Shown piece by piece: positions 24,603-35,501 of a stretch of DNA of 64,000 nt (the first letter of the stretch is position 1; each line of letters opens with the position of its first letter). A program made the translations under genes and the position numbers. The notes beneath the pieces were generated by a model. It was given only the letters and a program-made list of their open reading frames with translations. It ran no database searches and was not told the DNA's origin. The DNA comes from Eutrigla gurnardus (Eukaryota > Chordata > Actinopteri > Perciformes > Triglidae): NCBI GenBank assembly GCA_963514095.1, contig OY741276.1:10697266-10761265 (forward strand). The letters are read 5' to 3'.

Positions 24603-25490
24603 TTAAAGGTCCCATATTATGAAAAACACGTTTTCTCTGGTCTCTATAAACTGGTCCTCCCTGAGCCTGCCAACTCCCAGAATGAGGAAAACAAGCAACT
24701 CCTGCATGGTCTCTGCAGCCCACCCTCTGGTAAACCGGCGTTCCTACAGGCTGTTCAGATTCAGCTCCCATCGTTACGTAATGAAAGGAGTCATTTGCGT
24801 AGGCCAAACTCCTCGGCACGATGATAGGAGATATCCGAGAGGGGGCATTCATCACCGAGGTGAAGTTCGGTGTGTCCTGCGGTGAGATAGCGGTGTTTCA
24901 CAATGTCGTCGCTCACAGCAAGACATTCAGATTTCTCTGTTGTTGGTTGTACAAATCAACATAAGTGCTTAGATTATGTCCCAGCTACAGAAGAACAGAA
25001 GAGACAGTGGTATGTGTTTCATTTTTAATGACAATGTGCGGCTACGGTTCGTGTTAGCTTCTATATGTGTGCTTACCACTTCACATCGGATTGCTTCAGT
25101 AACGAGGGTCAGTACAAAGCTGGCTTTGCCTCGACACTGACCCTCGTAAAAGGATCTGTCCCAACCATAGGGGACCTAGCAACTTCACCTGAACCACATA
25201 GGTGAACCATAGCGATACATCTACCGTAAACACTGGCGCATGCTGCCGCTAGTGTAAGCGGCATCGTCTCCGTGGCTCTCCAAGTAGGCGATGACAGACG
25301 GATCTCATTAGCATTTAAAGGTGCAGGCACAGAAACAGCCTGTTCTCAGCAGAGCTCATTTGAGCAACTTTTAGACAGCTGAAATTCAGGACCACGGATG
25401 GGTTTGGGGCAACGCATATCGAAAACAGTGTTGTTGGACCTCTGACAGCTATGTGAAATTGAGGAAAAACCGTATAATATTTTATTTTTG
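24603..25490 (+). mobile_element. Degraded Kolobok-like DNA transposon with THAP relic
   Basis: The left boundary is a TTAA (24603-24606) followed by AGGTCCCATATTATGAAAAA. At the right edge, around 25471-25490, a diverged inverted counterpart reads CCGTATAATATTTTA, but I see no clean TTAA there. So the right limit is approximate. The interior contains the N-terminal THAP zinc finger described separately. TTAA duplications combined with a THAP domain are characteristic of Kolobok transposons. P-element/THAP9-type transposases also carry THAP but use 8-bp duplications. The class is therefore an inference from the left TTAA and the domain. Confidence 0.6.
24903..25205 (+). pseudogene. Broken THAP-domain frame (transposase relic)
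   Basis: Reading from ATG at 24903 gives MSSLTARHSDFSVVGCTN, then a Pro and an invariant-type Trp (VPATEEQKRQWYVFHF). Two consecutive stops, TAA TGA, follow at 25026-25031. The same frame then resumes with a recognisable second half of a THAP zinc finger: CAYHFTSDCFSNEGQY, a hydrophobic stretch and KGSVPTI, which fits the AVPTIF-type box that closes THAP domains. It ends at a stop near 25203-25205. THAP is a C2CH zinc-binding DNA-binding module found in several DNA transposases and in domesticated host factors. The first zinc-ligand cysteine of the usual CxxxxC pair appears replaced by Phe. The in-frame stops and lack of any catalytic domain make this a dead relic. Confidence 0.75.
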
Positions 25491-26822
25491 GACACTAGAG
25501 AGCAGAAAGAAACAGTGGCTCACAACAATGAACCTTTTGTTTTTCAAGTTGTGGTCAACTGCCTCCTTACACATTTAGCAGCCGAACAGCAACATGGTTG
25601 TCCCTTGTGGCCTTTTGGCTTATTTTCCTAGTTCTGGTCATTGGTGGTGTTTTTAATTGCTGAGATCAGGTGACACTGGTACTTAACAGGTTTTTTTACA
25701 GCCTGACCTGATAACTGCTGTTCCTTGCTTTGTTTGACTCTGAGTGTAGTTATATAAAAACACTTATTTAGACCTACAGTGAGCGTGCAAACCTTTATAT
25801 CCCCATGTTGTTTAGAAACACTGTGCATGTTTTTTTGTATTATTTACACTTAAAAGGGAGGGTTTGTATTGTATTTTCTGTTATAGTTATAGTTTTCCTC
25901 ACAGCAATCAATGCTGTCTAATCCTCTGACAAAATAAACTGTATCTGTGGCTGTTGCAGGACTGTAGACTGCACTCAGTAGACAGGGAGTTAGGCCGACC
26001 AATCGATTGAAAGGCCCACCTGCCTGTCTACCTTTCTGTGCACACGTTGGCCTTGCACTCATTAAGTGTCGCCGGAGTCCTCCCAAAGCTATTAGCTTGA
26101 CAGTTGTGACTAGTAACAACAGCCATGTTCATTGTTTGCGCCCATAATGATAATTTTGGCAGAGTGGCTTTGGTTTGGGGGCCTGAAGCGACAGTCCCTT
26201 GCTGTCAGTGCTGCCGACTTTTTCTTGGAGCTAGTGCTGCTAGCTACTTTGATTGGAAGAGAGTTGAGCACACCTTTGGAATGGCACTTGTGTTACAGTT
26301 ACAACATTATTTTGTCATGTCAGAGGCCCTAATTTGAATTAACAATTCAGACTGCAGCTTTTTAAATCGTAAGGAATGTTTTCTTTAAGGAAGTTAAAGA
26401 TAAATCTCGGTTATTATTGGCCATCTGTGTCCCTTTACATGTGATTTACCTCACTGACCCAACAAAGCAGCAGATTGGAGCACTAGTTCTAAATAGAAAG
26501 TCAGACTTCTGACAAACTATAGACACAAAAACCTGATGATTGAATGCATCTCTGTTATCACTTATTCATTTGTTCAATGGGATCTGACAAAAGGTGTGGA
26601 ACATTGCTTGAGCTATCACATTATACAGCGTGGAAGTGTCAGGGTCCATTTTCGTGTTGGAGTGGAACCCAAAATGAGTTTTTCAGATTTTCTCTCTCTG
26701 CTCATCGGGGAAGGTTGACAAATCAGTCTTTTAATCTAATTCAGTCAGACATCAAGTGGAGAGAGGTTTCTGAGATGAAGTGTCAGGAGATGGTAAAGAT
26801 TGGTGGTTACGATTGATGATCA

Positions 26823-26824
<2 letters not shown>

Positions 26825-26898
<74 letters not shown>
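26825..26898. repeat. (TC)n microsatellite
   Basis: About 36 TC units with one TA interruption. This pure polypyrimidine mirror tract could form triplex DNA. It is intronic. Confidence 0.95.
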
Positions 26899-26899
<1 letters not shown>

Positions 26900-29800
26900 C
26901 TGGCATGATGGTGAGAAGGGGTAAGGGAGAGAGAGACAGATACAAGGACTGAAAGAGAGACACTGGCAGATATGACTGGGACCTTGTCTTTTCTCTAGCA
27001 GAGTAATTTGGGAGGTCATTTGTCACAGAGAGCGCCTCCCATCCAGATGCATTAGGCCCTGATGTTAGATGGAAGCTGTTCCAAAAATGTTAAGGCTTGG
27101 CAGCAGGAGAAGAACAAGAGATGAGAGATATGGCAAGCTTCGAGGCTGATTAGAAAATGGAAGACAATTAAGAGAGCAAACTGAAGTGCCGGAAATCTAA
27201 CCTTCCTTCACCTTAACCAAGAAAGTCCCGAACCTGAACTGAGACGGTTTCCAATCTCTGTGACTTTCAAAATGTATTATCTAGGTCCCTTACCCCCCCA
27301 TCAGTTAAAATGTATAATCGTTGCCTTCTCTGAATATTAATATTAATTATTATCCTGTTTTATAAAGTTTGAAAAACACGCATTTGAATGCCAAATAATA
27401 AATCTGATTTATTGGACAGTTGGAATATCATTATCAATAGTTTCCCAGAGTGCCAGAAAGCTGCATAAATCTAAATTAACGAGTGTTAGATCTTGATATT
27501 GGTCGCAAACAGCACTCAATCAGCAACCTTTAAAAATGTTGGTTTCACTTACATGAATTACTCTTCCCTTCTTTTTTGTGTCTTAAGTTTGGGGAGGTTA
27601 CCTCTACATGTGTGGATATGGTGACATATTCACTTCAATAATGCATTCATTCATTAAATTAAGTGATTGATGTTCAAAGCTTTCTGTACATTCGAAAGAT
27701 AAGCTACATATCTGTGTTCCCTGAGAAGTCACACTATGTAATATTTGGGGAAAGAAAACCGTCATAATATTACTAGAATCTAACATGGTATGGTAGTATT
27801 CCCTTCAGACCATCTGACAGCTCCAGAACCCTGTTCGGGACTCTCTCTGGGTGAGACAAAGTTTAGAGACGTGACTTTGTGCTTTTCTTCACCCCAAAAC
27901 TAACGCAAAGCATAAAACTTCACCACCATACTAAAGTGCAGCTCAAAGCCTTTTCAGAAGTGCTCGCAGCGACACCGAGCTACTGTAAGTTGTTTAACTG
28001 ACGCCACAGTGGTTGTTCTTTCTTTGGCCAACTATTGAGAACACATGCTAAACCATAATGTGAGAAGGAAAGGTTTTTACAAGGCTCTCTTCATTATTCT
28101 GACGTTTGTGGGTGTTGTGTCCCTGATGGGATTTCAGCCCAGGAGGAAATATAGTTCAACATCTGCTTGATCCTCAGTAGAATGCCTTCCACCATGCACA
28201 TCCATGCATTTCACCACACAAGCACACGGATTTACTCAGAACCAACATGTTCATTCAGTGAGCTGCATTATTTAACACTTCCTTGCTCCGCTGCCTTTTT
28301 TTTCAGTCGACTACATGTGGGTGTACCAGCCGCTGCCAACAAGGCTGCTTGCCGGCACACACATCTCCCTATCCCACCCACTTTGTACAGTCAGAAGATA
28401 AAAGTGGCTTTTTTGCCCAGAGACCATTGTCTTATTACAAATATTGCTGGTCATGAGTTATGAATGGCTTTCCTGGACTTACTCAGCTCCTTAAGGACCA
28501 ATAACTCGATGAGGTTAAGAAAATTAAAATCATAACAATGTTGCTGTGGGATTTTGTCATGGATGAAATATGCCTGTGATGCCTACTTACTGAAAAAGCA
28601 AAGCATAAAAATAGAGGCTACAGTACACACTCCTATAACATCAGTATACACTCATACATATTCATATCCCAGCTATGAATTATGCATACTTTGTAACCAG
28701 GTTATCAGTAGTGTTTTTGACTTCTGCATTGTCAGTGTTTATTACAGTGGGATTTGAGGAGAAACCAAACTGAAGAGAATATGACTTTGCAGATGCACAG
28801 CCTCGCCGCAGCCTTTCACATGATTTAATTTGTAAGAATACATTCATTGGTATTTATAGGATGTTGTGTTATAAAAATCAACACTGTCTCATCCATCGGT
28901 GTTTCAGCAGTTCCTTTTTTTTCATGCCACTTATTTTTCTTGGCAGACATAGCATGAATTAATGAGTGAATTACCATTTAATTTAGAAAAGCATAATTAT
29001 TATTTGGAAATTGGACAATAACCATGAGTGAGAAGTTGCTCAGGCGGAATTCATTTTCTGTCTCAACTTCTCTCACACACAAATGTACATAGACTTCTCA
29101 TTAGGTATGCAAAGAAGTGAGACATATTAATTTTGCCATTTGATTTCAAAGCGTTAAATCTTTAAAACGTTGGCATTTTGGGACTATTTTCCCTTTAACT
29201 GACATTTCTCACTTGAAGGACCATCAAACCGATTGGAGATTATTCCAGAGATGACAGATGTTGCCAATGAAACATGAAGAAAAATATCCTCTAATATCCT
29301 CCACATGTTTAATAATGTATTCACTGAATGTGGCTTGTATCCACAGCAACTTTTTTGCCCAAGTAAAGCTCTCATCACCGACTACTGTCTTCCATGCAAG
29401 AGATTATGTTATATTATAATTATTTTAATATTATTTATTGTAGTTTTATGTCAGCCTCACTCATTGAAAGCTCCATTCTATATGTTCCACGAAATGTGAC
29501 ATTTTTTTCTCGCCTTGGCTCAGGCACTTGACGAAATGGTAATACCAACCAGACACACCTTTCTGCTGTTTTATTCATGCATTTTTGATCATACTTCCAG
29601 GTCGGTTTGATTGTTCCACGGCTGACAGTTCCCCAAACTCAGTCAGAAATGGCATATGAAAGCCCTGTGATCTACGCTCCTCTCCCCCCATGTCTGGTTT
29701 AGCCTGAAGAAAAGGAACTTTGGAACATAGGAGCTTGGAAGTTATCGTACTCAGTGGGTGGGATTTTGTTGTTCCAGTCTGGGTGGGTGGCTCTGCTGAG

Positions 29801-30624
29801 AGCTGTGTTTTGAAAAAAGTTATGCAGTTGCTGTCATAGCTTATATTTATTCCTCCATCTCTTGAGTCATTGTACGCATATGTGTGCTTCTTCTCGCTTC
29901 GGTTGATTACTATCATCTTAAACTGGAGCACACCAGCCCCCTTCTAAGATGTGCTGATTACAGTTTGATGAGCTTCAAGTCTAACTAGAAAGTCATAGGA
30001 AGATTTCTGTCTGTCTAGACCTGACAGTACTTTCTCTAAGAGTAAAACTTCAACTCATTCCCGTTTCGAAGTAAGCTAATGCTGCAAATGTTTGAATAAG
30101 GTCGGACATCCAAAATGTGATTGATGAGTATGACACAATAGCCAGCTGTTCCAAAAAAAACAACACGTATCTGAAAAGCAGCTGCATTGGAAACAAGTAT
30201 TTGTTTACTAGTAGTTAAGAATTTAGATCATTATTATTGGAAACATATGCATCCATGCATTTCTTGCAATGAGGGAGACATGATCAGTTGCTAAATAATA
30301 GAAAGCCTCTACTCCTACTTATATCCAGAAAGATTAAGGGAAACCTAAAGTTACACTTCCATCTTAAAAGCGGTAAGAGTCCAGTACTGGTATAATAAAA
30401 AGACACAAGTTATTCAATATAGAATCCCCCCTTCAACACTGCAGTGTTTACTGAGACAATAATGTGAATTACATGGTCATGCAAGAAAGGGAAGAGCTTA
30501 TTTTCCTGCCCCACGTTTTGCAGTAAGTCACTGCCCACTTCTCATATACGTTTTGTGAACATGCCCTTTCTCTAACAATCCGTTATAAGCAAGGATCGGC
30601 TTAGTACTATCTTGTTACAGTACA

Positions 30625-30870
30625 TTTACATTTACATTTAGGTCATTTAGCAGACACTTTTGTCCAAAGCGACTTACAATAAGTACATTTGTCAAAAGAA
30701 GGAAACAAAGAAACCACAACGTATCATTGCCGATAAAGTAAGAGCTAAAAATAGAACAAGTGTTAGGTCCTCATCTGAGTAAACTAGTACCTTAAGAGCA
30801 ACAGTGCTATGATCAGAGTGCTATAGGTAAGGATGGTGAAGTCTGAACAGGTGAGTCTTGAGCCTTAGTA
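30625..30870. repeat. Teleost interspersed repeat, class uncertain
   Basis: The block begins with TACATTTACATTTA repeats. GGTCATTTAGCAGACACTTT and CCAAAGCGACTTACAATAAG follow, a phrase I recognise as very common in teleost genomes and microsatellite flanks. It ends around TGAACAGGTGAGTCTTGAGCC. I cannot see terminal repeats or a target duplication, so limits are approximate and I do not name a family. Confidence 0.65.
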
Positions 30871-33247
30871 ACAGTAGTAATCTTCACTGAAAAAATGACA
30901 CATGCGTTGTACAGAGGACTTATTTGTTGTGACATTTATTGTTTGTTGTTATGTAGTTAGTGTGTGCATGCACTTATACATAATGTGCATTCTTTGCCCT
31001 TTTTTGCAGCTGTTAAGATATGAGTGAAGACATTAGCTGATATCCTGGATGGGTGTGTGAGTGCTCTGTGATTGGCTGTCCCCTTTCTTTGATGTACACA
31101 CATGGCTATTCTACATTTTGACTGTTAAATGTAGCGCTTGATCCAACATAACGCCTTGGTAGTGAAATGGAATTTAGTTTTTTGGCTAACTCATTCTTGT
31201 CATCCCCTGACCCACAATGTAGCATGAAACATGGGCATAGGTTTGTCCGGAGACCTTTCTAAAGTATGTCATTTCTCAACTTGCGTAAAAAATTCAATTT
31301 TAGGAAGCCATCCCAGCCCACAGATTTCTGAAGAAGCACCTGTCAAATATATGCTCTCTTTTGTGTGAAATATGTCTTGTGCAGAGTGATTTTCTTGGCC
31401 ATGGGCAATTTCCGTGGAGATCCTGAAACTGATCACCTTTTTTTTTTAGAATCCATTTTAATTCATTCTCTGCAATCATCCCAGAGGGGTCGGGATTAGC
31501 AGCCGTCTACTGTTAATGGAGCCTTAAATCAGATGTTGTGATCCTGCACTGCACCGCTGCCATTGATGAATATGCATTTTCTCATCAGCACCCTGTGCAT
31601 GAATTTACTACGATTTATAATGAATTGCCTCCGATTCATTTTGCTCCCAAGGGCCATGAAATAAATCCTTGAGAGAGACAATATGGGCTGTCAATTACAG
31701 TCAAAGAAGGATAATATTTTATGTATATATAATTGATAATTATGCTGAGTACTCGTACATAGAGAATTACTGTTCTTCTGGACTGTTAAACCAAGTGTCA
31801 ATGTCTTTGAAGGAGAAATTGGAGAAATTCCAACACGGAAATATAAAGCCCAGTGATTCAGTATGGTCTTGAATAAGCTCTCATCATTTGTGTGCTCCCC
31901 CTTTTTCTTTTGCTTACTGACACATGAAGGTCGTCATTTTTGCCATTCTCTCAAGTTAACTTTTACTGAACTTTTCCCACTTCAGCCACTCAGCTTTAGA
32001 GTGCAGTGGGCTGGCTCCGCACTGTCAGAATAAATTGAAGAGTAGAAAATGACAATGATTAAAAACGAAGATTTGTGGGTAGTTTGATTGAATTCCTGGA
32101 CTTATGGCAATTTTGTTTATCATTTATCAGTTTGGGCCTCCGTCTTTTCTCTTGTGAATGGAGCAAATGTTGACACTTGTAATTATAGGACATGTAGGAG
32201 ATGGCTTTACAGATGGGTGACATGGGAGAGTAGGCAGATGGGGAAATAAGTTGAGGGATCAACTGGGCTAAATAAAATAACAGGGTGAGGTGGGATACGG
32301 GATTCCAATGCATTCACATTGAGAAACGTGATATAACTTAGTTTACAAAACTTCAATAGACTTCTTACATGCTAGAATACAGAATGCTCAGCTCTTTTGC
32401 GTTAATCTCCAATTAATACTCACATGCATGATTCAGACCTTTCTGACTTTGAAATGTATACTCGTTCCTTGGTAGAGGTCAGTGGAAAAGTGATTTAGAA
32501 GGGCAAGGATATTGAGGGGAGAGATAAAGAGACATAAATGGATGATATAGAGTGTGAAGGATGAACAGAGCCAACGAATAAGAAAAGGTGAAGGGAAATG
32601 GTGATGGGGAGGACGCCGAAGCTTTGGTAGGGAACAAAGAAGAGTCAATATGGGAATGTGAACACATGCAGAAGCAAATCTGTTTTCCAAAGCGTCGTAT
32701 TTGAAGTCGATATTTAATGATTCTGTCTTTCAGTATTTGCCTCATTTACGTCACATAAATGTTGCATCTCTTCGCGTCTTTGCATTGACTTTGTCCGGTG
32801 CCCTTCACTTTGTGTTGAGCAGCTTTAGCATTAGCACTGGGTGGGAGATACACGGCCACAGGCTCCCCCCCGGGCTGGGCCATTATCTGGCTTATATTGT
32901 ATATTCTCAGTATAATTTGGTTGCGATGAAACAAAAAGGATAGCAATACATGATTTCACACAAAACAGACACACACCTAGACAGAGATAGGGACAGAGAT
33001 AGAGATAGCATCCTCTGCCTCCCGCTTTCCAGGGCAGTTAAAAGGGCATTTCAAGGGCTTGGCTCTAGCTCTCTCCTTGAACTTTATCATCAGACAGAGA
33101 TGGCATTATGTTCTTATCTCAACAAACAGGGTGTGTGTGAGAGAGGGAGAGAGAGAGAGAGAGAGTTGTGTGATGACATTAAAGTTTTATCTGTGCACAT
33201 GGAGCTGGGAGCACAATGCTTATAGATCATTACTGCTAAAGGACCGA

Positions 33248-33249
<2 letters not shown>

Positions 33250-33329
<80 letters not shown>
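33250..33329. repeat. (GT)n microsatellite, 40 units
   Basis: A perfect 80-bp GT array. In grid2 pre-mRNA it would be a (UG)n tract. Confidence 0.97.
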
Positions 33330-33332
<3 letters not shown>

Positions 33333-33417
33333 GAGCACCAAAGGTGAGCACTATTGACTACCGCTAGTACAGCCACTAATGGGGATGCCAGTAAGTACTT
33401 TAGAGATGATTCAGATT

Positions 33418-33491
33418 TGTGTGTGTGTGTGTGTGTACACGTGTGTGTGTGTGTGTGTACATGTGTGTGTGTGTGCGTGTACATGGGTGTG
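33418..33491. repeat. Imperfect (GT)n array
   Basis: GT units interrupted by TACACG and TACATG, ending in ACATGGGTGT. It lies 90 bp beyond the perfect array at 33250-33329 and in the same orientation. Confidence 0.93.
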
Positions 33492-34152
33492 TTTGCCAAT
33501 GTGCTTATCTGTCGTCTGGTTCTCTCTCCACTCCTCTGCTTCCCTGCGGCGGACTCACGCACTCACATGTGTGCGAACACTTTGCCTCACCTACACACTC
33601 TCCATGCACTCTTTGCCCTACAAGCATCCTTTAGCTCGCTACTCTTCCACCACAATGTTCCCACAGCGATCACGTTATATTCCCTTTATCAACGTATTTC
33701 CTTTCTCCCTTCACACACACTTGCATAACTGTTTAGAGATAACGTGCGCGGGTCTCAGTGCATGGCACAGATCTTTACACAAATAGTGGCACGCACCCTA
33801 TGGAAAGGCAACAAAACTGTACATTCTTCAGGTAGCAGAGGTTAGGAATAAGTGGGGTAAACAAATGAAAGGCCTCCCCTCCGTCCCATCTTATCTCCCC
33901 ACACTTCCACTTCTTTGATTTATGGAAAGCATGGTATGTTTGAATGGGAACCACAGAATTGCTGTACATACAGGACCTTGCAGCTGAGGATGAAGTAGAA
34001 AGCTTTCTTTTCCTAAAGCCTCTTACTGTGTACGGCTGAATGGCCACAAACTACACGGTGGCTTTTAAGAGGAGCGTCTGATATCTACACTCTTGCTGCA
34101 TGTTTTTATTTCGGTTTTTTTCCCTCTTTTTTTTTTTGTTCTCACAGAGAGC

Positions 34153-34801
34153 CAGGGCTCCAGAGTGCGCCTAATTTGGGCGCACGTGCGCCCAGAAATC
34201 GGGGTAGTGCGACCAGATATTTTACGTGGGCGCACTGGTGCGCCCACTTAAAAAAATTTTTTTTTTTTTTTGGCCATTTGCCCAACATGAAAATGATTAT
34301 TATTATTATTATTATTTGTCAGCTTGTGGCATGTTTTTATGTACAAATTCAGACAGGCATGCTTAACGAACCTATGCGCAAAGAGTGAAGACGGGAGACC
34401 CCGCTGTGTAGCCGCTATACCCCTTTCTTTATATGTATATGCTAAACCTTCACCACATTCCTTTTAAGCAAGCCTTTTTGTAAAAAAAAAAAAAAGAGGA
34501 TAGCCAAAATAAGCTATAGTCTGTCCTACACAATGCGGAGATCAATCGATTCATTTTTCGTGAAAAAAAATGCTGCGGTGCCCCTTGCACCTGCTCCTGA
34601 TGTAGGCTCCGATGTAGGCCTACCACCTACCGTGGACATGTCCTCAGACACAGAGATGGCCCAAAATACCCTCAACAATGTGAACTGACGCTGAAAATGT
34701 AATATTGTAATTTGGGTGCACCTAAAATATGTGCTGGTGCACCCAAATTAAAAAGTTAGGCGCACCAGTGCACCCAAGGAAAAAGTTAGTCTGGAGCCCT
34801 G
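34153..34801 (+). mobile_element. hAT-type miniature element, 649 bp
   Basis: The ends are exact inverted repeats, CAGGGCTCCAGA at 34153 and TCTGGAGCCCTG ending at 34801. They are flanked by a perfect 8-bp target duplication, CAGAGAGC (34145-34152 and 34802-34809). CAGGG ends with 8-bp duplications mark the hAT superfamily. Just inside each end are clustered self-complementary motifs. On the left are GGGCGCACGTGCGCCC and GTGGGCGCACTGGTGCGCCC. On the right are GGTGCACC-type motifs and GGCGCACCAGTGCACCC. The interior holds a (ATT)n run near 34298-34316, a poly-T stretch and a short transposase-like frame at 34533-34688. Confidence 0.92.
34533..34688 (+). pseudogene. 51-codon transposase N-terminal relic in hAT element
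   Basis: ATG at 34533 opens MRRSIDSFFVKKN and the frame closes at TGA 34686-34688. The start resembles the K/R-x-IDSFF-K opening found at the N-terminus of many hAT transposases and zf-TTF/ZMYM-type host proteins derived from them. The remainder is acidic and Pro/Ser-rich (PDVGSDVGLPPTVDMSSDTE), like the linker before the zinc finger in such proteins. No zinc finger or catalytic domain follows. It is inferred to be a stub left by internal deletion of an autonomous parent. Confidence 0.55.
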
Positions 34802-35422
34802 CAGAGAGCACAACTATTGTCCATCCAAAATGAAAAACTCAAGCAGATCCAGATATCTGAACAGTGAAAATGGACAACTCTGCTATGCAGGTTCAAGAAA
34901 AAAATCCACAAACACATAGAGTGTAATTGCAAACACTGCAACCCACGGAGACACTCTGCTGTGTGCGTGGAAGTGTGTGTGTTTGGATAGCTTTGAGTGT
35001 TTTTTTGTGTGTGTGCACAAGTGAGGGAGATGGCAGGCGTGAGCGTGTAATTGTTTGAGCGGTGTGTATCTGCATTGATTTTTGTTGCTCAAAATACAGT
35101 TAGCCATTCCTTTAGTTCTTTATTGATTAGTCTGCCTTCACGTGTGATATCTGAGATGGATTGGACTGCATTCCACCACACTCTTTCAGCATTTCCAAAC
35201 TTACTGATTGGCCCAGAAGAAAGGGCATATTTCTTAGACAGACAGGCCTATTTACTGCTGCCTTGTGGTTTACATTTTCATTTCACTCTTTATTTTTCAA
35301 TTCCGTTTTACTCGTTCGCCTTCGCTTACAACTCAGTCTTTTTTTTTTGATGCCATTGTACTGTTTTTGTTTTTCTCCTCAGACTCCTACATAAACCTCC
35401 ATGCATTTTCCTTTCCTATATC

Positions 35423-35425
<3 letters not shown>

Positions 35426-35497
<72 letters not shown>
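35426..35497. repeat. (AC)n microsatellite, ~36 units
   Basis: A perfect 72-bp array, in the opposite sense to the GT arrays 2 kb upstream. Confidence 0.97.

Positions 35498-35501
<4 letters not shown>

Noticed and set aside
33250..33491. Regularly spaced repeats as a CRISPR-like array
   Set aside because: These are dinucleotide microsatellites in an animal intron, without unique spacers between identical repeats.
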